Shown one piece after another: positions 1-12,079 of a stretch of 64,000 nt of DNA. Positions within the stretch are counted from its first letter, which is position 1, and every line of letters starts with the position of its first letter. The translations under genes were made by a program, and so were the position numbers. The stretch comes from Leptidea sinapis (lineage: Eukaryota > Arthropoda > Insecta > Lepidoptera > Pieridae): positions 15,425,001 through 15,489,000 of the forward strand of contig NC_066312.1 in assembly GCF_905404315.1 (NCBI RefSeq), read 5' to 3'. The notes under the pieces were generated by a model. It worked only from the letters and a program-made list of their open reading frames with translations. It did no database searches and had not been told where the DNA came from.

Positions 1-660
1 ATTGACTGAAAAAGTAAATATGATTGGTGTTAAAATGGAAAGAATTATTTATACAATTACACTGACAGACTTATGATAAACATGGCTGATAGTGACAATG
101 AAATTGACCTCATTGAGAGAACAGATAGTGAAATGGACGAAATTGAGAATTAATATGATTAAAAGATTTTATAACAATGTGTTATTTTAAGAAATAGATA
201 CGTATAAGCAGAGTAGAAATATAACAGTATGAAAATTACCTACATATGTTGGAAATGACACGCTCACACAAACATTCGCATCGACGAGGCCCCTAAGCGG
301 TTTTCGCGGTGTTGCAGTAGCGAGTGTCGCCACTCGAGTCACGTTGATATAATATTGTGTTTCAGTGATCTTTTTAAAATGCCAACGTATAGCTTGGTAT
401 ACGGCGCTGTTTCAACTCGGCTTCTTCATAACCGGAGCTATCATTTATTAAATTTCCTGGTGATTTTAAAAAGTAAAAATGATTTAATGTATGAAAGTTG
501 ATTTTTCTAATAATATTATTATTATAAGTTGTTGGTACTCTAATTATAGAGTAATAGTGTGTGATCTATTGTAATAAATTCATGAAGATAATACAAAATG
601 TTAAACTAAGATGGCGGCTGCAATAGATTATCAAGTTTTTATATGGGTGTGGTTCTCGGA
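1..660. other. Upstream non-coding stretch
   Basis: No convincing exon is visible. A short reading frame at 82-153 (+) would encode 23 residues rich in Asp and Glu, starting MADSDNEIDL and ending in TAA. It could be a scrap of a transposase N-terminus or chance. The 280-420 part is less AT-rich than its surroundings and may be a decayed repeat. If gene 1 has more exons to the left, this stretch is intron. Confidence 0.3.
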
Positions 661-666
661 ATTGTT

Positions 667-1862
667 TTTTTTTAGTTATTTATTTTGGACAAAAAATACT
701 TACAAACGAGCGTACAGGTCACCTGTTGTTGAGTGATCACCGCCGCCTACAATCTCTTGCAATACCAGAGGAATCACAGGAGCGTTGCCGGCCTTTAAGG
801 AAGGTGTACGCGCTTTTTATGAAGGTCCCTGAAACATCGCATATGGAAGTTCATTCCACAGCTTTGTAGTACGTGGAAGAAAGCTCCTTGAAAACCGCAC
901 TGTGGAGGACCGCCACACATCCAGATGGTGGGGATTAAGTTAAACAGCTCTTCGGAACACTCTCCGTGATAAATGGCGTAGAAGACACACAATGAAGCGA
1001 CATCTCTACGCAACGACAAGTGAGCCAGCCGTTCGCAGAGCACTGGGTCCCCGACAATTCGACCCGCTTTACGTTGCAAGCGGTCAAATGGATCGATTTG
1101 ATACTGGGGTGCGCCAGACCAGAGATGACAGTAATACTCCATGTGTGGCCGGACCTGCGCTTTGTAGAGCGCTAGAATGTAGGCCGCCTTGAAGTATTGC
1201 CGTGCTCTATTAATGACGCCCAGTTTCTTCGAAGCCAATTTGGCTTTGCCCTCCAGATGGCCACGGAATTGGCAATCGCTCGAGATTTCGAGACCCAGTA
1301 TTCCGATACTAGGTGAGGCTTTAAGGGAAGTGTTGTCGAAGAGCGGCGATACGGCAAATGGGGTTTTTTTGTGGTAAGCTCGCAATCATGAGTCTTTTGG
1401 GGGTTAAATTGGACAAGGTTCAATTTACCTCATTCCGCGACCTTCTCAAGAGAGGACTCGATAGAAGACAGCAGTTTCTCCTGGCACTGCTCGACGATTT
1501 CCCGAGAGAGACCTGCATGGCCCGTGTATACGGCATCACCAGTCCTGTTGTCTGCATATCAATGAATATTGGAGGTGTCCAACATTTAATTGATATGCAG
1601 AGGAAACAGCGTGGGAGATGGCACACAGCCTTGGGGCACTCCAGCATTCACGGGCTTCGGGTTCCAGCAATATCCGTCGACAACGACCTGTATGCAGCGC
1701 CCAGTGAGGAAGCTGGAGTTCCACTTGCACAAGGTCTCGGGAAGCCCAATTGATGGAAATTTTGAGAGGAGCACCTTGTGCCATACACGATCAAAGACCT
1801 TCGCTATATCCAGGCTAACTGCCAGGCCTTCCCCCTTGCTTTCAATGCTGAATGCTATGTGA
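667..1862 (-). mobile_element. 5'-truncated jockey-like LINE (family A), degenerate reverse transcriptase
   Basis: Read on the minus strand, the piece begins inside the reverse transcriptase domain. Reading through frameshifts it shows LDIAKVFDRVWH, then GVPQGCVPSPTLF, then a damaged YADD box reading CYADNRTG. It continues into the C-terminal region (residues such as ALYKAQVRPHMEYYCHLWSG) and a 3' tail around 667-800 that recurs in other copies here. Several frames must be combined to read it, so it is a dead copy. The 5' truncation is typical of target-primed reverse transcription. It sits 43 bp upstream of a coding exon at 1906. The clade is assigned by motif memory only; jockey or a close relative is most likely. 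Confidence 0.85.
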
Positions 1863-1905
1863 GTTGTTAAAAATATAATATTAACAAAATGATGAGTTTT
1901 TGCAG

Positions 1906-1977
1906 GCTTACAAATTTAAAGCCATGATGGAGGCCCTGCCAAAATTAACGTCGCAAACGCCGTCGCCAACGGCCAAC
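1906..1977 (+). CDS. Unidentified gene, antepenultimate coding exon
   Basis: Preceded by the acceptor tttttgcag and followed by the donor gtgagt. It gives 24 codons in phase 0 ending QTPSPTAN. The acceptor lies 43 bp downstream of a LINE fragment. Confidence 0.6.
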
Positions 1978-3690
1978 GTGAGTATATTAAAAAAACAGTA
2001 TTAAATTTAAAAAAATATATATTTTTACTGAATAGGTTGTAACGAGCGTACGAGTCACCTGATGGTGGTACCTTTGTAATCAACACCAGCCATACTCTCT
2101 TGAAAGACCGATGGAATTATAGGAGCTTTGCTTATCCGTTACTTTTTGTTACCAATTTCGTATTGATCAATCGATTTACTTATTGATGAAATTTTGTTTT
2201 GTTTTTTGTTGTTAACTAAATCACGTTTCTTCTTATTCTATTCCTGCACTGCTGAGATAAAAGAGGAAAGCAATATACTGAATTATGAATCTAATAAAAA
2301 GGCGGTCTGCTACTATATAAGTTAGTGCATTATGCTTACGATAGATGCATTTTAAAACCACAAAATTGACACGCCGAGAGCAAATCATAACCTCAACCTC
2401 TACGCGTTATTTGTTTCTAACCAGGTAGTATATTATTGAGTACTTTCTACAGCTGTGCCTACCTTAGTAGATAACCAATGCACGCCCCTGGTTGGGCTTA
2501 TTTCCCTAGCGTTAGTGCCATCCATTTTCCCATTACCATGAACCTCTTTTAAGTCTCTGCCAGCTGTGTGACCAAAGTGCTGCAGCACATTTTGGAGGCA
2601 GGTGGTGTATAGTCTCGCTTTATTTTGCATTATAAACTGAGCTTTTAAGGAGACATTGGTGTGGCGGGCAGTCTTGGGGGTTCGGAGCAATGGTCGCTAT
2701 CGCGTTTTGGTAAAACAAATAGCTCTATCTACTGTTAAGGCCGGAGCGCCTATTTACTTGTTCGTGTCCGTACTTTGCTGTTGTGTGTATAAATAAAACA
2801 ATTTTTGATACAGAATGCAGCGACTGTGGATAGGCGTGCAGTTGGTGCAGATAGACTGCGCCCTGTTGGAATAAAAGGATTCAATGCAATGTATAATTCT
2901 GCTGAGGCTACGGAGAAGCAGAAAGACGAGGTATACGATCATTTAATGTCATTACTAGCTGTGCCCTGCGTATTCCTGTACCATTAATATTTCTTGTTGT
3001 AAAATACAATATTATATTAATTATATAATATATTAATATAAAATATAATAATATATTAATTATATTGAAATGAAAACATCTTTAGGCGCGCTGATCTCTA
3101 GATATTGAAAGAGTTTAAGCCATCACGCTCCGATCCGTCGGCTAAGAGAGAGTAGCTCTGTGAGCCACAAATTACGCGCGACGGCTGCGCGAGCTCATTT
3201 TTTTCCCGAGTTGATGTTCATTTGTCGCGCGAGCCACTATGTTTAAAGTGTAATATATAAATTTAGTACTAGCTTTAAGATTTCTGGCACCTGGAGACTC
3301 CAATACTATCCTGCCATACCTTTCTAGAGTATCAAAACAGTCAATTTCATTGTCAATTGTCCATTTTTATGTATTTTCCACGCTAACCAATTCACCAAAA
3401 CTACAACCATCCCAACTGTGTGCGAACGAACGACAGAAGCTCGTTTGATGCCGTTTCAAAACCGGATAGCGAGCGGTTCGCCCTGCGACACGTTCGAGCG
3501 CGGCAAACTCGCGTCGCCGCGCGCGTCTACATGCGATGGTTTGTCGCGCTTAATTTGTACGCACCTTAAGTTTTATCTTCGCCTTTATGAAGTTGTGACT
3601 TAATCATTTTTTAAATGTTACTTTCGTTTGCAGCATGAATTGGATCTTGAATTGGAGGCAATCCAGCAGCGTATCCACACAGAGTTCTAG
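1906..3690 (+). CDS. Unidentified protein, C-terminal three exons (partial gene)
   Basis: Three phase-0 exons (1906-1977, 2814-2930, 3634-3690) each have AG acceptors, the first two have GT donors, and together they read through to a TAG stop. They encode the last 81 residues of a protein whose N-terminus lies to the left of the window or in unrecognised sequence. The segment begins AYKFKAMMEALPKL, has a Ser/Thr/Pro-rich linker, then a basic stretch containing DRRAVGADRLRPVG, and ends in a charged, probably helical tail, HELDLELEAIQQRIHTEF. No domain was recognised and no function is proposed. Consistent phases, rising codon regularity and non-repetitive content support a real gene over chance. 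A LINE lies directly upstream of the first visible exon and the introns carry repeat remnants. Confidence 0.6.
2033..2140 (-). mobile_element. LINE family A 3'-end fragment
   Basis: It contains degenerate versions of the family A tail, including the aacgagcgtacgagtcacctg motif and the caccag...ctctcttg segment seen at 700-780 and 35015-35080. It lies in the intron between 1977 and 2814. Confidence 0.55.
2433..2705 (-). mobile_element. Degenerate RTE-like reverse transcriptase fragment
   Basis: The minus-strand frame reads SLKAQFIMQNKARLYTTCL, then a segment resembling the RTE region between the polymerase and the C-terminus (a diverged version of LPVLTYGAETW), then a KEVHGNGKMDG stretch. Similarity is by pattern memory. 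The copy is short and lacks both ends. It lies in the intron between 1977 and 2814. Confidence 0.45.
2814..2930 (+). CDS. Unidentified gene, penultimate coding exon
   Basis: Acceptor gatacag and donor gtatac enclose 39 codons in phase 0, from NAATVDRRAVGADRL to EATEKQKDE. The exon continues in frame from the one at 1906 and into the one at 3634. Confidence 0.6.
3066..3260. repeat. GAAGTGAAAAC-type repeat fragment and CG-rich stretch in an intron
   Basis: The start (gaaatgaaaacatctttaggcgcg) matches starts at 41062 and 58205. The following atcacgctc segment is shared too. The rest (3145-3240) is CG-rich with gcgcgacggctgcgcgagc and is unassigned. Confidence 0.35.
3634..3690 (+). CDS. Unidentified gene, last coding exon
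   Basis: Acceptor cgtttgcag, then 18 codons in phase 0 encoding HELDLELEAIQQRIHTEF, then TAG at 3688-3690. The amphipathic pattern of Leu/Ile with Glu suggests a helix. Confidence 0.6.
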   Translation, partial: HELDLELEAIQQRIHTEF

Positions 3691-4990
3691 GCATCAGCCG
3701 AATTCAATCTTGTTTTATTCAACTATTTTTTATTTTTTATTCTCCTTTTTTTGTCAATGATTTTGACTCAACGGTTTCAAAAGTATTAAACTGATACTGC
3801 TCAATTAATGTATTGAGAAAGTTTATTTTCTTTGATTGTTCTAACGTTATTCGTCATTCGATTTCATTATTTTATTGATCATCTTCACATTTTTCTTTCT
3901 ATATTTGATAGAATTTAACGCTTTCACTAAATAGGAAACACGTGGGTTAAATTCTTTGGACTTATTATATTTTTTTTTAATTAACATTTTTTTAATGAAT
4001 TACGATTTTGTGTTTATGTCGTCATTTGTGTAATTGCAAATCTAACAAATTTTGGCCTTTAGCGTGTTGCTTTATCATTCAGTTCTACCCGTTATACACA
4101 TTGTTTGAAAGAACGTCTGTTATTAATACATGTTCTGATTGTACTTACTTGGTGATTTAATATGCATGTTTATTAAGTAGAACTTACTAGTTTTCATACA
4201 ATTTCTATGCTTATATGGATGATATATGTTAGTAACAGAACTTAATGTTTTAGAATTGTTATATGTATAACAAAGCACAGGAGGAGCTCGACATAGTAAA
4301 GTGCAACAATTGTAAGATGTGAGCACATTGGAATTAGGTAAAGGGGTAACGGAATAAAAGCCATACACAGTAGAATCTGTAACTCTTAACTTTAATTGAT
4401 CCGCGAAAATACTTCATTCAGCACATCTACTAGTTTGCCGCAGCGACAAGAGCTATCAAAGATAATACGCATTTTGCGGTCAGAAACGGTCGCCCAGACG
4501 TTCTAAGCGGTTATTTTCTGCTAAGTGCACTCGCTTTACTAAGCGACGAAACTATCGGAACCACACTCAATTTCAGCTGCTCTTAACTCGTTGGAAGTTT
4601 CTAACTCTACTCGGTCCTCGTTAATCGCTGGCGAGAAGACAACTGCCTGCAAGGATCACGAATCCCTTTTCTGAGAGTCTGTTTTTCTTTCGTCCTTTAA
4701 CTTTATTTCATCGTTTGTAGACACAAAGATATGTGGTCACGACAGAGCACAGTGTGAAGGATCCCTAAGTAGTTGTTGTATGATTATATACTCGTACTAT
4801 ATTATGTAGCAATGCACTTTAGGTATATATCTACTACCACTTTGATGCTATATCTGCTCAAAGATATTTATAAGAGACTTATTCTTACTCCATATTGTGT
4901 CAATGTTGTTCCTATGTACGCGTTTTGTATACTATAATTCCGTTTAAATATCGTATAGAAAGGGCCAAATAAAAACCTTTTGCATTCGCA
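3691..4990 (+). other. Probable 3' untranslated region of the unidentified gene
   Basis: AT-rich and without coding signal. Polyadenylation-like hexamers AATAAA occur at 4353-4358 and 4968-4973; which one is used cannot be told. The 4390-4680 part is less AT-rich and unassigned. Confidence 0.35.
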
Positions 4991-7480
4991 ATGAAGTTTA
5001 AAGTAAATATTTTCTCTTATGCAATACACCTAATATCTTCCATTTCTTTTATAATAGCAATGTTCACATTGTTTACGTTTTGTTGAGTATAATAATTTAT
5101 CATGTTTATCCTTATCAATCAATAATTTCTAAAATTTTCGATCGCGTATGACCTTGACTGAATTTTAATGGGAGGGAAACGAATAAAATTTACAGGAAAT
5201 TGTCTGAAACGTAGGCTAACACGAGTATAAATACTTGTTTCAAGAAATGTTGCGATTGTTAGTCTTAAGAGTAACACCTACATATAATTTATATTAAATT
5301 ATTCAATGCTTTGAATGGCATTAAAAATTATATTCAAAAAAATTAAATGGAAAGAGGGTAGGTGTATTTTTTAACTTGTAATGCGACTAAGGCTGTTGTT
5401 TACATTATATAATATAATGTATTTATTATTAGGCTGTTACTAAAAGATGCATCGGACGGTCAAATAAGCTCTTGTTTTAGATGAGTTATTAATTTTTATT
5501 GCCTATTTGTTTATAAATTATGTTGCACACGACACATGACGCTATTGTGTCGTAAAGTTTTGAGTTTAATATTATTTTACTGAGTTTGTACAATGTAATA
5601 TTAAAAAAGCAATTTTTTAGTTGGTTCAAATTCAAATTTTAATTAGTTTTTAATACATAATCTATTATCACGTAAAATGATTATAATATATTTACGGGTC
5701 CTATTTGAAACTATGAAATTGTTTTTTTTTTTAATTTAATTTCTTCTATATTAAAAGATAATTTGCTTCCTAATGATATCGTCTTAAAGGTCATTTATTT
5801 TACGATAATAATTCCTTGAGAAGTCTTCTTCATGTCATTCGAATCACTACCATCACTTTCGAAACAGATTGATTTTTTAAATACTGATTATGTTAAAATT
5901 AATGTTTGATTTATTTTGAGTTATGTTAGGTGATATTTAAAAATTAACTTATTTTTAAATTAAATGATATTAATTTTTTTCTAGGAAAAATAAATGATTT
6001 TTTTATTGTGAAAGTCTGTTTAAAGACTTAACGCCAGCGCAGTTAATAGTTTCCATAATGCGAATTGAGTTTAAGGTTGGCAGATGTTCGTGGGAACTAA
6101 TTTGTTATTATTGAGCTGGCGTTTTGTTGTTTTTTGTATTTTTAAAGCAACGTTCCTTTATCATTTGCTTACTTTTTTTTTGAGTCAATGAAGTTATTTT
6201 TTGTGAGTTACATGACGACTTAGTGTTAAGTTTTAAAGTTTTTATTATCTTTATGGTGTTTTTTCTTTATTTAAAAACATCACCAAATAAAGTACGAATA
6301 TTTTTTTAATTTTTTGTTTATCTTTTATATAAGAATTCCAAGACATATCCATCCTGACTGTCCTGTTTATTATATATTATGTTAATTCCGAATTGTACAA
6401 AATTATGTTACCTTATTGTATATATTTTAAAATAGTTAAACAAAACCACCTCAAAGGATTCTTAGATGGAAACATTTTAGTCTGTTGTCGGATTGCATCT
6501 TTCAGTAAAATTATTGTAATTAAATTATTCGAGATATCGTTTCTCGAATATGACATCGTAGCATTTGTTTAAGAATGCATAGTTTTTAGTCCAGGTACCA
6601 GCAAAGCTGATGACAATTTGTTTTTATATGGAAGTAGAATAGTGAGCGTGTGGATCGGGTCACCTGCAACTGTCATCATGCAACTTTTCAAATGCACTTT
6701 TTAAAATAATAATTTCATATCGAACTCGGAATCACAATGAAAGTAAAATAGTCGATCGTGCCAGTTTTTTAATCAACGCCATCAAAATGCGTTTATTTCT
6801 TTACTTATGGTTTATATTATAACTTTATTGACACTTGAAACTTCTTAACCTTCTGGTAAATCATAAGAGAAATGTCACAAAACTTCTACCATATTAAATG
6901 GGTCCCCGATTGACATATCCGTATGCTGTCTGTGCCTCGTCAGAATTATTTTCAGAATGTACGATATGGATAAATATAAATCTAATATGTAAGTTTCACT
7001 ATTGCATATATTAACAAGGGATCGCCTTTTATGAATTATCTTTATAAATGTCTAATATATATGTGTAGTACCTATAGTCCCAGTATCTGTGTCTATAGTC
7101 TCTTGTATCTGTAGTATCTATCAGTGTATACGATTGTTATGTTTAACAATACATAACATCGCATAGTTATATTTCAATAAATGTTTGTGTATGAGTTTGT
7201 CATTTCTTTTTTCACCCTCCAAAGTTCTGTTGCAAAGATCCAGATTCAAAAACTGCCTAAGTATAAGTATTAGTCTTCCACTGTGAGAGTGACTACCTCT
7301 CAGTTATCTTATACTGAGATCTAAAGAGCGTACTGTATGAAAAACGAAAAATGTTTTAAAATCCCGGTGTACTCCGTCAACATTAAGGAGCTTTTGACAT
7401 TATATAAGGTAAGTATTTATATATATGATACAGTTACAATGAGTAGTGACTATCTTTAGTATAAATATCTTTAGCACAAA
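4991..7480. other. AT-rich intergenic stretch
   Basis: No open frame of interest, no RNA gene and no recognised repeat. A further AATAAA occurs near 7177. Confidence 0.5.
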
Positions 7481-7504
7481 GTGAAACTTTCTCCCTTAAT
7501 GTGT

Positions 7505-7890
7505 TTGTTTACATTATTTAACGGCAGGATCACTTGGCGATGCGCAGAGACGTCGCTTTATTGTGTGTCTTCCACCGCATTTATCACGGGGAAAGCTGTT
7601 TTACCTGTTTCCTGTCGCGGAATCCCACCTTCTCATGACACGCCACAAGCTAGGATATCATCCCTACCATCTGGATGTATCGCGGTCCTCCACAGTGCGG
7701 TTTTCAAGGAGGTTTCTTCCACGTGTAGTACGTGAAAGCTGTGGAATGAACTTCCTTCGTACGTACCTTCAAAAAAACCGCTCACACCTTCCTTAAACGC
7801 TCCTGTGATTCCTCTGGTGTTGCAAGAGAATGTGGGCGGCAGATATCACTTAACACCAGGTGACCCAGTACACTCGTTTGTTCTCAATCA
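7505..7890 (+). mobile_element. LINE family A C-terminal and 3'-end fragment
   Basis: It starts in the last part of the reverse transcriptase frame (a cacttggcgatgcgcagaga segment matching the minus-strand copy near 1010) and runs through the tail encoding WNELPS, the caccttccttaaa block and gtgggcggcagatatcactt. It ends at gtttgttc. Frameshifted, non-functional. Confidence 0.8.
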
Positions 7891-7899
7891 AACAATCTC

Positions 7900-9030
7900 A
7901 AACAATCAATATATATGAATCTTCTAAACTCTAACAAGGATTCTAAAATCTTGGCCAATGATAGAGAGTTGATATAATGATTATAAATCCTCCGTATATA
8001 TATTTGAGGAATTTAGTTGGACTACATGTGGACATGAATAAAGTGATTTTCATTTTATTTCTTGTTATGTGAACGCCGAACGAAGCGGATCTTCAACCTA
8101 CTGCATTAGCTCATTATATACTAGCTGTGTCCGCGTCTACATCAGCGTGGACATGAATCTATATCGGCATGTGAATATAAAATAAGCCGCAACAAGTTTT
8201 TGTCCGTTTGTATGACAATGAAGCATCGACAAAATTGATCCCCGGCCCACTTTGTCGATAGTTCTTCTAAAATCATGAAACAGGTTTATATTTGCATGAA
8301 AAAGATTGTATGACACTTGGTGGACTGTCAAATGTCTAATAAAATGATGTTATAATATAATGAATGAAATAATAAAATGAGGAAATGTTTGTTAAAGTGA
8401 TTTCCGACCAACTTTTTTATTATGACTAGGTAAATGACATTAAGGTGGGTCACGATTTAATCTTGTCGAGAGGTACATCATTGTTTTTTATCATAAGACA
8501 TTAATAGATTGCTGAGAAGAAGTGAAAAATCCGATAGCATAGAAGTGAAGCCGTAATCAGTGCTCTTGTACCTCTTTAGGGCTATTTCGCCGGGACACCA
8601 CCATACAGACACCAGATTCGCCAAGCCACACTGTAAGTAGGAAAAAAGTTAAAGAGAAACAAAACAAAATCACTTGAAAAACACAATTCTCTATCAGAAT
8701 AATCTGCTGGGGAATTATCTTGAATTGATGGTATATTTTGAATTTCGATAAAAAACATTTCTATATCAAAATTATCCACCGTATAAAAACGCAATTAAAA
8801 AACACAACAACATGCAATGAGGTGGGAGCGTCACGCGGCCGAGTGTGTGAAACACAATACCACAATACACCTCTATTGTAATTAGCAGTGGCGCGACCAG
8901 TAACATTCTGTGTCGCGCAAACAAATTGGTTCTCCTTGGTGTCTCCAACAATATTTCTCTAACTCCAACAGTATTTGAAAATAGAAGTCGAATTTCCAGG
9001 AATATGAGTATAAAAGTTATTTGAGCCATG
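7900..9030. other. Intergenic, unrecognised
   Basis: Short open frames on the minus strand (for example 8582-8794) have no recognisable content. No repeat family was assigned. Confidence 0.4.
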
Positions 9031-9048
9031 TATAAGAGAACGCAGTAT

Positions 9049-9400
9049 ACGCTATGCTCGGAGTTTCCCTGCGAGATCGAATCAGAAATGAGGAGATCCG
9101 TAGAAGAACCAAGGCTACCGACATAGTCCAAATGATTGGGAAACTGAAGTGGCAGTGGGCAGGGCACATAGTTCGACGGACAGATGACCGTTGGGGCAGT
9201 AAAGTCCTCGAATGACGACCACGTACCGGAAGACGCGGTGTTGGTAGGCCCACAAGATGGACTGACGATCTGGTCAAGATCACTGGAATATGTTGGATGA
9301 GGGCAGCGCAGGACCAATCGTCGTGGAAATCTTTGGGGGAGGCCTTTGTCCAGCAGTGGACGTGTTCCGGCTGATGATGATGATGATTATGATTAGAGAC
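9049..9400 (+). mobile_element. RTE-type LINE C-terminal fragment with GAT-repeat tail
   Basis: The + strand frame reads SLRDRIRNE, then RRTKATDIVQMIGKLKWQWA, GHIVRRTDDRW, GVGRPTRWTDDLVK and AQDQSSWKSLGEAFVQQW. This is the usual order of the RTE C-terminal region. It ends in the microsatellite gatgatgatgatga at about 9372-9390. A stop breaks the frame, so the copy is dead. Other copies lie at 31800-32160 (-) and 37475-37600 (+). Confidence 0.85.
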
Positions 9401-9537
9401 TGACAAGCAACTTACACTCAAAACTACACCTTCGATGCAAAGAAGTTTTCCTTGTGCTTTTTTTCAAACTACAATTAAATTCGACGTTTATATAAAAGCA
9501 TTATCTACGGAGCTGCAACCTGTCAAGAACGCTGCTA

Positions 9538-9862
9538 CTATTTGATTTTACCAGTGGGAGGTTCCTTTGCACAGGATGCCGGCTTGATTATGGGTACCAC
9601 AACGGCGCCTATTTGTGCCGTGAAGCAGTAATGTGTAAGTGTTTTATTATTGTGTTTTGGTCTGAAGGGCGCCGTAGCTAATGAAATTACTGGGCAAATG
9701 AGACTTAACATCTTATGTCTCAAGGTGATGAGCGCAATTGTAGGGGCGCTCAGAATTTTTGGGTTTTTCAAGGATCCTGAGCGGCACTGCATTATAATGG
9801 GCAGGGCGTATCAATTACCATCAGCTGAACGTCCTGCTCGTCTCGTTATGATATAAGAAATT
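9538..9862 (+). repeat. Short dispersed repeat family B, near full-length copy
   Basis: The order of blocks is a gtgggaggttcctttgcaca start, then gatgccggcttgattatggg, an accacaacggcgcc block, a tctgaagggcgccgtagct block, actgggcaaatgagactta, a hairpin (gcgctcag...ctgagcggc), then cagctgaacgtcctgctcg and a run-out near cgttatgatataa. The same order recurs about ten times in the window on both strands. It has no coding capacity and carries no A or B box. It may be a LINE 3'-end-derived SINE or another non-autonomous element. Confidence 0.8.
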
Positions 9863-9869
9863 GTTCAAA

Positions 9870-11890
9870 ATTAAAAATCCCTACATTTCAAAACATGCAA
9901 CTATCGATTGCAAGTTCTATGGGAATAATAATCGAATAGATTCAACGATTAAACATTACCCCCATACCTAGTGAATTGTCAAGAGTGTCAAACTATATTT
10001 GTCAGACCATAGTGGTTGACGAATGAAAAAATTGAATCGATATTTTTGTCGATAATTTAGATCAGTGTATTAAAATAAATTACTTAAATAATATTTGTCA
10101 ATAACATAAAAATTCTTCACTTAGCAAGCTTAGGTAACATTATAAATACATTTATAAGAAGTTAAACGTAATTTTTATGTCAATGTATTTTATGCAGTAT
10201 TTGTTATAAATTTTTGTTAATTCACTGATGAATTTGACATTTAACAACCTTTTTGGCATACTGATTTCGTAGATTACAGTAACATTTTCCAAATATTTAT
10301 ATTTAATGTACAGATTCGACTCAGTTAGAATCTTATTAGTATATACGTATTATTACTGAACAAATTAGTATATGTGTATGTAATTATAATTTTAATATAT
10401 GATTAAATATATATTTCACAAATTAGTATATGTATATATTTCCAATTGTCAACGTCCTCGGAGTAAAACTAATTTGTTCAGTAATTGACGCACTCATCCA
10501 CAGTAGAAAGAATAGAAAAGAATAAAACTTTTTACAATTAGGTGCAACCTTACGTTAAGATATTTTTCAATAATTGCTTTAGTCTGTCACGTGGATTGCC
10601 ATAATATGATGCTGCCCAATTTGATGATTCATTAAATCTTTAAATATTTTAGTTCCTGCAGTGGTGCATATTTTTACAAAAATATATTTATGTTTATATT
10701 TTGAAGCTTATCTGTATACAAATTTATGACAGATTCTGAAACTACAGATTCGAATCACATCCTTTGATATATAAATTGATAGATATAAAAGTTCTCTGCT
10801 GTCTATAGCAACATTAAACTTATATTCTCGTCTATTCAAGGCCATCTCTCTTGATTTACTTTGTAAAATGGCATGCATATAAGTACTTCACAAAGTATTA
10901 ATGTTGTACAGAAATGTTCAACACCTGCAGCACACCCATTAAAACCAATAAATCCAGTTTTTCGTAAGGTGTCTATCAAAAGAATGCCATCTAGCGTTTT
11001 GAAAGTTTATAAGTACTTAAAATTTCGTAGTCGTTGCTATGCTGTTGAAACTAGAGAGATATTAATTATTATTTTTCACGTACTGATGAAAAGATATATA
11101 TATACCTCCTCGGTCGATCCTCGAAGTCTGTATGTCTGTGTAGTAATAGCACAAAACTGCATTATAACACTATACATCGTAGCTACACTCCTGAGACACT
11201 CTAAATTTGAACGAGGACCAGTAAAAAAATACTACAAGCGGTGAACGTATGATACGGTTTAAGTATGATTGTTTTATCATAGTGACGGAGCAGCTGTTAC
11301 CCCTTTCCAGGCATTGTTACCTATTTCGTGTATGTATAACCATTTACAAATGGATAGGAAGGTACACATACTTAATATCGACATTGTTTACAATTAGGTA
11401 CAACCCTATCGATACGCATGTATTGAAACGTTGATATTTTTAATAATTACAAACATCACTTGTATTTGAAGTTTTTTATACTTTATTGGTGGAAAGAAAT
11501 CCTTTCTCGGGCTATACTACATACCATGCTTCTATTTTAACATGTTATTATAGTGCAAGACGGCAACATTCATCGTTTTCGCGGAATTTCGTACGTTATC
11601 AAAATAAGAGCGCGACTGTCAGCCAGTGAATCTAATTTCAGTGAGATATGATCCGTCGACAATATTCGCGACGCGCCTGCCTCGCCCACAAGGCCATTCT
11701 AATCTCTTTAAACTGTTCTGTGGCTAATAAGCACTTTTGTGTGTATCTATTTGACGTAAATATACTTTCGGAAGAGATTTCAATACTATTAATGTTAAAA
11801 AAGTTTTATCATAATTTTTGAGCGTGATTTTTAAATGCTTAAATCCTTTAGTTGTGATATATAAAAATCAGCCTCGAGCAAATGACACTC
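9870..11890. other. Intergenic, mostly unrecognised
   Basis: It holds one small inverted repeat (10352-10485). The open frame at 10873-11244 has no recognisable protein content. The stretch 11540-11700 is less AT-rich with several CG dinucleotides and could be regulatory or a decayed repeat. Confidence 0.4.
10352..10485. repeat. Inverted repeat with 17 bp perfect arms
   Basis: ATTACTGAACAAATTAG at 10352-10368 is matched by its reverse complement at 10469-10485. The interior is AT-rich and contains two copies of caaattagtatatgt. It could be a small MITE; no clear target duplication was seen. Confidence 0.55.
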
Positions 11891-12075
11891 GCCTTATTTG
11901 GTTTGTAAAATTCTTCATGTCCCTCAAGTACTGTACTTTCAAGAAGAGTATACCCCACCTTAAAGGCCGGCAACGTATCTCCTGACCCCTGTTGTTGCGG
12001 ATGTCCATAGGCAGTTGCATCACCACTTACCATCACGTTAGCTTCTTTACCGTTTGCCCCCTCTTATATAAAATA
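11890..12075 (-). mobile_element. LINE family C 3'-end fragment
   Basis: On the minus strand it reads from an FYKPNKA-like and HEEF-like coding end through tggacatccgcaacaacagg to aggggcaaac. A matching piece occurs at 31410-31580 (-). The family is one of the jockey-like LINEs judging by tail style. Confidence 0.5.
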
Positions 12076-12079
12076 ATTA

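Noticed and set aside
795..1385. 196-codon minus-strand open frame as a host gene
   Set aside because: It is the C-terminal part of a jockey-like reverse transcriptase with frameshifts and several sister fragments in the window.
10873..11244. 123-codon open frame
   Set aside because: No recognisable content, poor start context, and AT-rich sequence makes such frames likely by chance.
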